The position numbers and the translations under genes are program-made. Shown here in pieces: positions 7,079 to 15,060 of a DNA stretch of 15,970 nt. Source of the DNA: Marinilabiliales bacterium (GTDB lineage: Bacteria; Bacteroidota; Bacteroidia; Bacteroidales; UBA12077); NCBI GenBank assembly GCA_002869305.1, contig PKTC01000361.1, positions 1-15,970 on the forward strand, read 5' to 3'. Positions within the stretch are counted from its first letter, which is position 1; each line of letters begins with the position of its first letter. The notes beneath the pieces are model-generated. The model had not been told where the DNA came from, searched no databases, and was given only the letters and a program-made list of their open reading frames with translations.

Positions 7079-9937
7079 TTGGAGAAAGAGTTACTTCAGC
7101 AAATAGAAGAAAAAATTAAGAAAACATCGGAGGTTACTGTACTTGGAGCAAGAGTCCATAACCTTAGAAATATAGATGTCACTATTCCAAGGAATAAATT
7201 AACCGTTATTACTGGGTTAAGTGGAAGTGGTAAATCTTCGCTCGCATTTGATACAATTTATGCAGAAGGACAGAGAAGATACATTGAAACTTTGTCTGCA
7301 TATGCACGGCAGTTTCTAGGCAATATGGAACGACCTGATGTTGATCAGATTACTGGCTTAAGCCCTGTAATTTCTATTGAACAAAAAACTACCAATAGGA
7401 ATCCCCGCTCAACAGTTGGAACTGTAACAGAAATTTATGATTTTTTAAGATTATTGTTTGCCAGAGCATCAGATGCCTACTCCTATGTTACAGGTGAGAA
7501 GATGGTAAAGTATACAGATGAGCAGATCATCAGCCTGATTTTAGAACAGTTTTCCGGAAGAAATATAATGCTTTTAGCACCTGTTGTTCAAGGTCGCAAA
7601 GGACATTACAGGGAACTTTTCGAGCAAATGAGAAAGAAAGGATTTCTTTATGCCAGAATCAATGGCAAAATAACAGAATTGACACACGGCTTAAAACTTG
7701 ATCGATACAAAACACATCATATTGAAACGGTTATTGACAAATTAAAGGTTACTGAGAGTGATTTAAAAAGACTAAAGAGATCGCTGAAAACCTCAATGGA
7801 CCAAGGGAAGGGCGTAATGATGGTTCTTGAAAAAGATTCTGAAAACATTAAGTATTTTAGCCGCAAACTAATGTGCCCAAGCAGTGGAATTTCATACAAC
7901 GAGCCTGCACCACATAGCTTTTCGTTTAATTCTCCTCAAGGTGCATGCTCCAAATGCAACGGCTTGGGTTATGTAAACGAAATTGATATCAAGAAGATAA
8001 TTCCTGATGCCAGCCAAAGTATAAGAAATGGTGGCATTTCACCATTAGGAAAATATAAAAATATTTTAATCTTTTGGCAGATTGAAGCAATTGCAGCAAA
8101 ATACAAGTTCACTTTAGATACGCCAATTAAGAAAATACCTGAAAAGGCTTTAGATACTATTTTGTACGGTTCCGATGAAACATTTAAACTATTAAATACA
8201 CCATTGGGTAAATCATCCAATTATTTTTTAAGTTTCGAAGGAATTGTAAATTATATCAATAATTTTCAACAGGAAAAGGCTGCTGATAGTGGCAAAAAGT
8301 GGACCGATCAGTTTGTAAAAAGAGTAACCTGTCCAAAATGCAACGGTGCCAGATTAAAAGAGGAATCACTTCACTTTAAAGTTTCAGAAAAGAATATAGC
8401 GGAACTTTCTGCATTGGATATTGATGAACTTTACGATTGGTTTGATGGAATTGAAGTCAATTTATCTGAAAAACAGAATTTAATTGCAAAGGATATTTTA
8501 AAGGAGATTAGAGAGCGAATAACATTCTTATTAGATGTTGGACTAAATTATTTATCATTGAATCGAACAGCTAGAAGCTTATCGGGGGGCGAAAGTCAAC
8601 GAATACGCCTGGCTACTCAAGTAGGGTCAAAGCTAGTAAATGTACTTTATATCCTCGATGAACCAAGTATTGGATTGCATCAGAAGGACAATTTAAAACT
8701 AATTAATTCTTTAAAACAACTTCGCGATACAGGAAATTCAATCATTGTGGTTGAGCATGATAAGGAAATGATTTTATCTGCTGATTATATTCTTGATTTG
8801 GGTCCAAAAGCTGGACGGCATGGTGGAAAAGTTGTTGCAGATGGTTCTCCCGAGAAAATCATGAAATCTTGCTCGCTAACAGCAGATTATCTAAATCATA
8901 GAAGATCAATTGAAGTACCTAAAAATAGAAGAGTAGGCAATGGTTTGGAATTAGTATTGATGGGAGCAAATGGACATAATCTTAAGAATGTTAATTTGAA
9001 ACTTCCATTGGGCAAGTTTATTTGTGTTACTGGTGTTTCTGGAAGTGGAAAATCTTCACTTATAAACGAAACACTTCATCCAATATTAAGTAAACATTTC
9101 TATCGAAGTAATAAGCAAGCACTGGATTATAAGTCAGTTGAAGGAATAAAAAATATTGACAAAGTAATTGAGGTTGATCAGTCTCCTTTAGGAAGAACAC
9201 CAAGATCGAATCCTGTAACCTATACCGGCGTTTTTTCGGATATCAGGAAATTATTTGAACAAACTCCTGAATCGAAGATTCGAGGTTATAAAGCTGGAAG
9301 ATTTTCATTTAATGTAAAAGGTGGAAGGTGTGAAACATGTCAGGGTGCTGGATTACAGACTATTGAAATGAACTTTCTTCCAGATGTTTATGTCAATTGT
9401 AAAGATTGCAATGGGAAAAGATACAACAGAGAGACCCTCGAAGTTAAATTTAAAGGAAAATCAATTAGTGATGTTCTTGATATGACCATTAACCAGGCGG
9501 TAGATTTTTTTGACCAGATACCCTCTATAAGTCTTAAATTAAAGGCATTGCAAAATGTTGGTTTGGGTTATATAACCTTGGGGCAGCCATCAACAACATT
9601 ATCGGGTGGTGAGTCGCAACGGGTAAAATTAGCGTCGGAGTTGGCAAAGAAAAGTACTGGAAAAACACTTTATATTCTGGATGAACCAACAACTGGATTA
9701 CATTTTGAAGATATACGGGTATTATTGAAGGTACTGAATAATATCGTAGAAAAAGGAAACACGGTAGTTGTAATAGAGCATAATATGGACGTAATTAAAG
9801 TTGCGGACCATATTATAGATTTGGGTAAAGAGGGAGGTGCAAAAGGTGGAGAAATCCTATGTGCTGGCACACCTGAAGAAATTTCTAAAAATAAAGAGAG
9901 CTATACTGCACAATATTTGCTTAAAGAACTGCAATAA
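7079..9937 (+). CDS. uvrA: Excinuclease ABC subunit A (UvrA)
   Basis: This is the DNA damage-recognition ATPase of nucleotide excision repair (952 residues, normal length), acting with UvrB and UvrC. Both ABC modules are complete. Module one has Walker A GLSGSGKS (46-53), signature LSGGES from 501 and Walker B ILDEPSIGLH. Module two has Walker A GVSGSGKS (K658), signature LSGGES from 841 and ILDEPTTGLH. The C-terminal zinc finger is intact (C751, C754, C774, C777). In the first zinc module only C266, C290 and C293 remain; position 269 is Ser (CPSSG instead of CPxCG). The start is TTG at 7079: an in-frame TGA at 7073 bars any extension and no ATG lies between it and the conserved GARVHNL motif. 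It follows the transglycosylase gene by 10 bp. Confidence 0.97.
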   Translation: MEKELLQQIEEKIKKTSEVTVLGARVHNLRNIDVTIPRNKLTVITGLSGSGKSSLAFDTIYAEGQRRYIETLSAYARQFLGNMERPDVDQITGLSPVISIEQKTTNRNPRSTVGTVTEIYDFLRLLFARASDAYSYVTGEKMVKYTDEQIISLILEQFSGRNIMLLAPVVQGRKGHYRELFEQMRKKGFLYARINGKITELTHGLKLDRYKTHHIETVIDKLKVTESDLKRLKRSLKTSMDQGKGVMMVLEKDSENIKYFSRKLMCPSSGISYNEPAPHSFSFNSPQGACSKCNGLGYVNEIDIKKIIPDASQSIRNGGISPLGKYKNILIFWQIEAIAAKYKFTLDTPIKKIPEKALDTILYGSDETFKLLNTPLGKSSNYFLSFEGIVNYINNFQQEKAADSGKKWTDQFVKRVTCPKCNGARLKEESLHFKVSEKNIAELSALDIDELYDWFDGIEVNLSEKQNLIAKDILKEIRERITFLLDVGLNYLSLNRTARSLSGGESQRIRLATQVGSKLVNVLYILDEPSIGLHQKDNLKLINSLKQLRDTGNSIIVVEHDKEMILSADYILDLGPKAGRHGGKVVADGSPEKIMKSCSLTADYLNHRRSIEVPKNRRVGNGLELVLMGANGHNLKNVNLKLPLGKFICVTGVSGSGKSSLINETLHPILSKHFYRSNKQALDYKSVEGIKNIDKVIEVDQSPLGRTPRSNPVTYTGVFSDIRKLFEQTPESKIRGYKAGRFSFNVKGGRCETCQGAGLQTIEMNFLPDVYVNCKDCNGKRYNRETLEVKFKGKSISDVLDMTINQAVDFFDQIPSISLKLKALQNVGLGYITLGQPSTTLSGGESQRVKLASELAKKSTGKTLYILDEPTTGLHFEDIRVLLKVLNNIVEKGNTVVVIEHNMDVIKVADHIIDLGKEGGAKGGEILCAGTPEEISKNKESYTAQYLLKELQ

Positions 9938-9993
9938 TTTCCCTCGAAAAGAGTATTTTTACAATAAAGTCACTCATATTAAATTGATAGAAT

Positions 9994-10701
9994 ATGACAA
10001 ATGAAGAATTGATAAAAAATGCATTCGAAGAAAAAGATTGGAATGAGATTCAAACTACAGACACCTGGACCATATTTAAAGTTATGGCGGAGTTTGTTGA
10101 AGGGTTTTCAAAACTTTCCAGGATAGGACCATGTGTATCTATATTTGGGTCGGCTCGAACAAAACCCAATAATAAATACTTCAAGTTGGCTGAAGATATT
10201 GCGTTTAAGCTTACACAACATGGTTATGGAGTAATAACAGGTGGTGGACCAGGAATCATGGAAGCTGGTAATATGGGAGCCAAAAAAGGTAATGGAAAAT
10301 CAGTTGGTTTAAACATAGATTTACCTTTTGAACAATCTGCAAACTTTTTTATTGATCCCGATAAATTAATAAGCTTTGAGCACTTTTTTGTTAGAAAAGT
10401 GATGTTTGTGAAATATGCACAGGGATTTATCGTGTTGCCAGGTGGCTTTGGAACCTTCGACGAATTATTTGAGGCGATTACATTGATACAAACCGAGAAA
10501 ATTGGAAGATTCCCAATCTTGTTGGTAGGTTCAGAATATTGGACCGGATTAATGGACTGGATTAAATCGGTTGTTTTAAAGGAAGAAAACAATATTAGTG
10601 AAAAGGACCTTGACCTAATTCAAATAATTGACACAGCAGATGAGGCTGTTGATAAAATAAATGAATTTTATTCTAAATATTTATTGAGTCCAAATTTTTA
10701 A
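9994..10701 (+). CDS. LOG-family protein (putative nucleoside 5'-monophosphate phosphoribohydrolase)
   Basis: This cytoplasmic Rossmann-fold protein (235 residues) belongs to the LONELY GUY family (TIGR00730), often misnamed lysine decarboxylase. Known members hydrolyse cytokinin riboside 5'-monophosphates or AMP-like nucleotides to the free base and ribose 5-phosphate. Diagnostic motifs are GGGPGIMEA (residues 83-91) and PGGFGTFDE (149-157), with the catalytic-pocket Arg at R134 before K135. A 45-residue N-terminal extension before the core (CVSIFGSAR) marks the longer bacterial subtype. It lies 56 bp after uvrA with no evident terminator between, so it may be co-transcribed. The physiological substrate is unknown; a link to the isopentenyl-transferase-type enzyme at 14131 is possible only in a general metabolic sense. 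Confidence 0.92.
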   Translation: MTNEELIKNAFEEKDWNEIQTTDTWTIFKVMAEFVEGFSKLSRIGPCVSIFGSARTKPNNKYFKLAEDIAFKLTQHGYGVITGGGPGIMEAGNMGAKKGNGKSVGLNIDLPFEQSANFFIDPDKLISFEHFFVRKVMFVKYAQGFIVLPGGFGTFDELFEAITLIQTEKIGRFPILLVGSEYWTGLMDWIKSVVLKEENNISEKDLDLIQIIDTADEAVDKINEFYSKYLLSPNF

Positions 10702-10732
10702 TTTATTATTTTTAGTTTTTAGGATAAAATAA

Positions 10733-10784
10733 TTATTAACAAAGGATTGAAGTTATTAACAATTGTTAATAACTAATGTTGATA
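10733..10784. promoter_or_regulatory. TTATTAACAA repeat array with 24-bp perfect palindrome
   Basis: TTATTAACAA starts at 10733 and again at 10753, 20 bp apart. The second copy forms half of a perfect 24-bp palindrome (10751-10774; half-site AGTTATTAACAA). A related inverted unit, TGTTGATA, follows at 10777. It lies 74 bp before the ATG at 10848, in a 146-bp AT-rich intergenic region. A dimeric regulator site is the simplest reading; the half-site also resembles a degenerate DnaA box. Confidence 0.55.
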
Positions 10785-10847
10785 TTTTGTTATTATTGTA
10801 TTAAATAGCTATTTTTATTGGGTCTTGGGAACTTAATTATTATAAAT

Positions 10848-12179
10848 ATGTTTAGAAATTTGTTGCTTCTCGGAAATATGTTTGTCCTTTTTATTCTGAA
10901 TGCAATTTTTTCAGATGTTAGCGTTAATATGAACGCTCCTGGGCAAGTAGAAGCAGGGAATGAGATTTTAATAGAGATTTCTCTGGATAAATCTGATTTC
11001 GATAGTTTTGCCAGATTCCAACAGGAGATCCCTGGAGGCTTAACACCGATTCCTGTTAAAACTGCAAATGCCGATTTTAGTTTTAAAGATCAGAAAGTAA
11101 AATTCATTTGGTTAAAATTGCCATCTGATGAAAGGATCACGATTTATTACAAACTACGAGTTGATCAAAGACTCAAAGGAACTTTTAATTTAGGCGGAAC
11201 ATTTTCATATATTGCCAATAATGAAAGAAAATCGGTGGAAGTTGATTCAAAATTAGTAGCTATTAATCCTAGCCCTAATGTCGACCCTAAGCTCATAGTT
11301 GATGTGAACGATTTTAAAACATTAGTTACTCCGGTTCAAAAAACGGTATCAGGTGTTGATCAGGTTAAATGCATAAGACAGGTTCCATATCTTGCTGATG
11401 AAGGTAATCAGTATCAGGTTAATTTACTAGTAAATAAAGGAAATAAGGAAAAATTTGCAAAAATTCAGGAGACTATTCCCGAAGGCTATAGTGCTGTGGC
11501 TTTAGAGAGTAAGGATGCCATTTTTACTTTTAAAGATCAAACTGTAAAATTGTTATGGATGAATCTTCCTTCAGATCCATATTTTGTTATATCATATAGG
11601 TTAGTTCCAAATGAAGGAATTAAAGATGCACCTATCTTAGACGGAACTTTTTCATATATCGAAGAGGATAACACATTGAGTATTGATATAATTGAAAAGG
11701 ATATTAATTTACAGAATGTGTCTGATGAAAACCTTTTAGCGATTGTATCAACATCTGAGCAAAATATTGCAGCTCCGGTTGATTATGTTCAACCTCAGGA
11801 TTATACCGGAAAGGTTAAGATAGAAATAGCAGAAAGTGCGCTAAAACTCATCAGAGAAGATACAAAACTAACTCATATGCTAGAGCCAGAATCTGGTATT
11901 TATTATAGAGTTCAGATTGCAGCTGGCCATCGACCAATTAATATCAATAGATACTTTAAAAAATATAATCTTGATAAGGAAGTTCGAACAGAGTTTCACG
12001 AAGGTTGGAGAAAGTATTCAGTAGGCTCTTTTTATGTATATAAAGCAGCTAGAGATTACAGAGTGCATATTTGGAATACAACAACAATTGACGATGCTTT
12101 TGTTTCTGCATATAATGAGGGAAAAAGAATTACAGTGCAAGAAGCATTAATGGTTTCAAATCATGAATGGTATCGTTAA
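10848..12179 (+). CDS. Exported tandem-repeat protein with C-terminal SPOR-like domain
   Basis: There is no precise family match. From the ATG at 10848 (443 residues), the N-terminus MFRNLLLLGNMFVLFILNAIFS is a probable signal peptide; the TTG at 10818 would add ten residues with no benefit. Two similar beta-rich repeats follow, about 149 residues apart. They share FKDQxVKxxWxxLPSD (F79 and F228) and a closing GTFSYI, and look like Ig-like/DUF11-type folds. The C-terminal ~90 residues start at YYRVQIAAGH (Y352) and include GKRITVQEALMVSN, which resembles a SPOR-like domain; SPOR domains bind denuded peptidoglycan. It is probably periplasmic or outer-membrane attached. It is 18 bp upstream of the barrel gene and surely in its operon. 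Function is unknown; peptidoglycan anchoring of an outer-membrane partner is an inference. Confidence 0.75.
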   Translation: MFRNLLLLGNMFVLFILNAIFSDVSVNMNAPGQVEAGNEILIEISLDKSDFDSFARFQQEIPGGLTPIPVKTANADFSFKDQKVKFIWLKLPSDERITIYYKLRVDQRLKGTFNLGGTFSYIANNERKSVEVDSKLVAINPSPNVDPKLIVDVNDFKTLVTPVQKTVSGVDQVKCIRQVPYLADEGNQYQVNLLVNKGNKEKFAKIQETIPEGYSAVALESKDAIFTFKDQTVKLLWMNLPSDPYFVISYRLVPNEGIKDAPILDGTFSYIEEDNTLSIDIIEKDINLQNVSDENLLAIVSTSEQNIAAPVDYVQPQDYTGKVKIEIAESALKLIREDTKLTHMLEPESGIYYRVQIAAGHRPININRYFKKYNLDKEVRTEFHEGWRKYSVGSFYVYKAARDYRVHIWNTTTIDDAFVSAYNEGKRITVQEALMVSNHEWYR

Positions 12180-12197
12180 TTAAATTAGATTGATCTC

Positions 12198-13532
12198 ATG
12201 AGATTAAAAAAATTAGTACCTCTATTAATAGTGTTTGCTTTAAGTTTCCAGTTCGCTCTTGCTCAAGGAGGGTACGAAGACTTATTGTATAGGGAAGTCG
12301 AAGTTGAAAATCCAGTGTATATGCCTGTTATTGGAATCGGTACGGGGTTAATTAACTACTATGGTGAACTTAAGAACGATTACGATAATATTTTGCAGGG
12401 ACAGCCTTCATATCGTTTTAATGTATATCAATATCTTGATAATAAACATTATTGGAAGGCAAATGTGAATATCATTTATGGTAAATTATCAGGTTATGAA
12501 AGATCGTACACAGATTTAACTAAAAATGCCAATTTTGAAACAGAGATCTTAACTGTTGGTTTAAATGCCGAATATAGTTTCGGAAATATTTATAAAGGAG
12601 AAAGAAAAATAGTTCCATTTATATCATTAGGAGTTGAATACCTTGCAAGCTTTACCGCTAAAACAGATATTGAGAATGAAGATGGCATGCTATATCAATA
12701 CCTTCCAGACGGCACAATTAGAGTAGGCGATGAAATTGTTACAAGGGATAATGAATTTGAAACCAATTTAAAAAGTGTTAATCCCTATGGGAATGATGGG
12801 TACGATGCTAGTTCATATGCTGCTGTTTTAGACGCAGGATTTGATTTTAAAATAAGTAATAGAGTGGCTTTAAGAATAGCTTCTTCTTTGCATTATACAT
12901 TTACAGACGACCTGTATGGTATAAGCAGCAAAAATACTACAGGCAGAATTGGCGATTCTAGTGATGATATGTTCTCGTTTACTTACGTTTCATTTAATAT
13001 TGATTTGTTTTCAAGTCCGAAAACAATTACTCAAGAATTATTATTTGCCGAAGTAGAATTCGATCCGGTTGCATATTCTGATTCGGATAGAGATAGGATA
13101 CTTGATTTAATTGATGACTGTCCGGATACACCTAGAGGAGTGCCTGTTGATTCTGTAGGTTGTGCAAAAGATGGAGATAATGATGGAGTGCCAGACTATT
13201 TGGACAAAGAACAATTTACAGACAAAGGTGTCATTGTGGATGAGTTTGGGGCAGCATTAAGTGCTAATAAAATTCGCGAAGGTCTATTTCAGGATTTAGC
13301 AGCAGTTGATCGGGATGAGGTTTATATGGTTCCGGTTGGATTAGGATGGTCGAAATATTCAGAAATGACCACGGTTGAAATACCTGAGAAATATAAAAAA
13401 TTGGATAAGGATAAAGATGATTATATCTCATTTGATGAGTTGTTAGACGCCATAAATGGATTCTTTGACTTTGATTCGGAGTTTACCACAGAAGATATAT
13501 ACGATCTGAATGGTTTCTTCTTTGCTCAGTAA
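12198..13532 (+). CDS. Outer-membrane beta-barrel protein with TSP3 repeats and C-terminal EF-hand
   Basis: The protein has 444 residues. A clear signal peptide ends in FALA-Q (cleavage after residue 22). Residues ~40-275 show alternating hydrophobic strands suggesting a small beta-barrel (GIGTGLINYYGELK at the start). Residues ~295-340 hold thrombospondin type-3-like calcium repeats (DSDRDRILDLIDDCPDTP, then DGDNDGVPDYLD), as in OmpA-family linkers. No OmpA peptidoglycan-binding domain follows. Instead there is an EF-hand loop, DKDKDDYISFDE (403-414), and a conserved-looking end, LNGFFFAQ. The start ATG is 18 bp after the upstream stop. Calcium binding is strongly suggested; the biological role is unknown. 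It may rely on the SPOR-like protein upstream for peptidoglycan contact, in place of the missing OmpA domain. Confidence 0.8.
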   Translation: MRLKKLVPLLIVFALSFQFALAQGGYEDLLYREVEVENPVYMPVIGIGTGLINYYGELKNDYDNILQGQPSYRFNVYQYLDNKHYWKANVNIIYGKLSGYERSYTDLTKNANFETEILTVGLNAEYSFGNIYKGERKIVPFISLGVEYLASFTAKTDIENEDGMLYQYLPDGTIRVGDEIVTRDNEFETNLKSVNPYGNDGYDASSYAAVLDAGFDFKISNRVALRIASSLHYTFTDDLYGISSKNTTGRIGDSSDDMFSFTYVSFNIDLFSSPKTITQELLFAEVEFDPVAYSDSDRDRILDLIDDCPDTPRGVPVDSVGCAKDGDNDGVPDYLDKEQFTDKGVIVDEFGAALSANKIREGLFQDLAAVDRDEVYMVPVGLGWSKYSEMTTVEIPEKYKKLDKDKDDYISFDELLDAINGFFDFDSEFTTEDIYDLNGFFFAQ

Positions 13533-13586
13533 TGAGCCTTACTTTTCAGCGCAGTTAATTTACTTTAATAGAAGCAATTTATTTAT

Positions 13587-14036
13587 TTAATATTTTCGTA
13601 TTCGTTCCATATCACGTTTCAAATCTTTGTTTTTTATCTCGTGACGCTTATCGAATTCTTGTTTCCCTTTCGCTAGTGCTATTTCAAGTTTAGCCAGTCC
13701 TCTGTCATTTATAAAGAGGCGTGTAGCGACTATGGTAAATCCCTTTTCAGTAGACTTACGTTCCAGCTTTTTTAATTCCCGTTTAGTAAGCAATAATTTT
13801 CTGTCTTGCCTTGGGTCATGATTGTAATGAGTGCCGTAATCATATTCAGTTATGCTTAACCCACGTACAAAGAGTTCACTATTAAAAAAAACACAATATG
13901 CATCAACCAAACTTGCTTTCCCTAAGCGGATCGACTTAATTTCTGTTCCCGCAAGTTTTATTCCTGCCGTATATTTCTCAACAAAAGTGTAATTAAAGTA
14001 TGCTTTTTTGTTTTTTATATTAATGTTGTTCTGCAT
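13587..14036 (-). CDS. smpB: SsrA-binding protein SmpB
   Basis: This is the RNA-binding partner of tmRNA (149 residues) that rescues stalled ribosomes by trans-translation in the cytoplasm. The OB-fold core shows the family segments NKKAYFNY, AGIKLAGTEIKSIRLGKASLVDAY (GTE at residues 30-32) and LLLTKRELKKL. The basic C-terminal tail KNKDLKRDMERIRKY inserts into the mRNA channel in known SmpB structures. The length is typical. The ATG at 14036 lies 20 bp downstream of a -7 box on the same strand, implying a very short leader. It is convergent with the barrel gene at 12198-13532 (54 bp between stops, with no clear hairpin) and divergent from the miaA-like gene. The ssrA gene itself is not in the window. 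Confidence 0.97.
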   Translation of the reverse strand: MQNNINIKNKKAYFNYTFVEKYTAGIKLAGTEIKSIRLGKASLVDAYCVFFNSELFVRGLSITEYDYGTHYNHDPRQDRKLLLTKRELKKLERKSTEKGFTIVATRLFINDRGLAKLEIALAKGKQEFDKRHEIKNKDLKRDMERIRKY

Positions 14037-14056
14037 AATATTCCTGTTCTAGCCTG

Positions 14057-14064
14057 CAAAGGTA
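14057..14064 (-). promoter_or_regulatory. Bacteroidota -7 promoter box for smpB
   Basis: On the minus strand the sequence reads TACCTTTG, a perfect TAnnTTTG, followed by CAGG. TACCTTTGCA is a familiar form of this promoter in Bacteroidota. It ends 20 bp before the smpB ATG. No clear TTG -33 element is seen. Confidence 0.65.
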
Positions 14065-14116
14065 AATATTTAATTTGATCTGTGTAAAATCATTAGTTAA
14101 AGAAAATACTTTATTC

Positions 14117-14124
14117 TAACTTTG
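14117..14124 (+). promoter_or_regulatory. Bacteroidota -7 promoter box for the miaA-like gene
   Basis: TAACTTTG is a perfect TAnnTTTG, identical to the box at 6019. The expected transcript start is about 14128-14131, so an ATG start at 14131 would be leaderless, while the ATG at 14158 would have a leader of about 27-30 nt. Confidence 0.6.
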
Positions 14125-14130
14125 TTTAAT

Positions 14131-15060
14131 ATGACGAATTTGCATTTAAAATATGATATGCTAACCATACTGGGAGCAACAGCCGGTGGTAAAACTTCTG
14201 TTGCTGCTCGAATGGCATTTATCCTTGATGGTGAAATTATAAGTGCAGATTCACGGCAGGTATATCGTGGCATGGATTTGGGCACCGGGAAAGATTTGGC
14301 TGATTATACTGTTGAGGGGAAACAGATTCCATTTCATTTAATCGATATTGCCGACGCTGGATATAAATACAATGTGTACGAATATCAAAAGGATTTCTTG
14401 GACGTATATTCCAATATACAATCCCGAAATAAGTTCCCTGTCTTTTGCGGCGGATCCGGTATGTATTTGGAAGCCGTATTGAAAGGCTATAAGTTAATTC
14501 CGGTTCCTGCTAATGAGAAATTGAGATTGGAACTTGAACAAAAGGATACCAAAGAGTTAACAGAAATGTTAAAATCATTCAAAAAGCTTCACAATACATC
14601 TGATATTGATTCTCGAAAGCGACTCATAAGAGCCATAGAAATCGAGACATTTTACGATGAATCAAAAGATATGGATGATTATTTTCCTAAAATTAATTCT
14701 TTGATTATAGGTATTAAATTTGATCGAAATTCAAGACGTAAAAGAATTACTGAAAGATTAAGACAAAGACTCAACGAGGGAATGGTCGATGAGGTTAAGA
14801 AGATCATAAACCAGGGCGTTTCACCTGATACACTTATTTATTATGGTTTAGAATATAAATACCTCACTCAATACCTAATGGGTGAAATTACTTATGATGA
14901 GATGTTTAAGCAGTTAGAAACAGCTATTCATCAATTTTCGAAGCGACAAATGACTTGGTTTCGTGGCATGGAACGAAAAGGGTTTATTATAAATTGGTTG
15001 GATGGTTATGCATCTATGAAAGAAAAAACGGATAGAATTTTGGAATTACTTCAACTTTAA
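14131..15060 (+). CDS. miaA: tRNA dimethylallyltransferase, MiaA-like (IPT family)
   Basis: This is a transferase that adds a dimethylallyl group to N6 of A37 in tRNAs reading UNN codons (309 residues from ATG 14131, 300 from ATG 14158). Motifs: P-loop GATAGGKT, then ISADSRQVYRGMDLGTGKD with the catalytic Asp in DSRQ, CGGSGMYLEAVL, and the C-terminal RLRQRLNEGMVDEV and FSKRQMTWFR. Several positions differ from textbook MiaA: GATAGGKT for GPTxxGKT, MDLGTGKDLADY for the GTAKP-type segment, and GGSGMY for GGTGLY. This suggests a distinct Bacteroidota subtype that may coexist with a canonical MiaA elsewhere. An upstream in-frame TTG (14122) overlaps the -7 box and is rejected as a start. Start choice between 14131 and 14158 is open. 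It overlaps the convergent membrane gene's stop codon. Confidence 0.9.
   Translation: MTNLHLKYDMLTILGATAGGKTSVAARMAFILDGEIISADSRQVYRGMDLGTGKDLADYTVEGKQIPFHLIDIADAGYKYNVYEYQKDFLDVYSNIQSRNKFPVFCGGSGMYLEAVLKGYKLIPVPANEKLRLELEQKDTKELTEMLKSFKKLHNTSDIDSRKRLIRAIEIETFYDESKDMDDYFPKINSLIIGIKFDRNSRRKRITERLRQRLNEGMVDEVKKIINQGVSPDTLIYYGLEYKYLTQYLMGEITYDEMFKQLETAIHQFSKRQMTWFRGMERKGFIINWLDGYASMKEKTDRILELLQL

Noticed and set aside
10224..10592. 122-residue frame antisense to the LOG-family gene
   Set aside because: It is the complement of conserved LOG codons, with Pro-rich text from Gly codons; no independent evidence.
10702..10847. Chromosomal replication origin
   Set aside because: The boxes are only DnaA-like (two mismatches), few in number, and no dnaA, dnaN or other origin-linked gene is nearby; kept as an alternative in a finding only.
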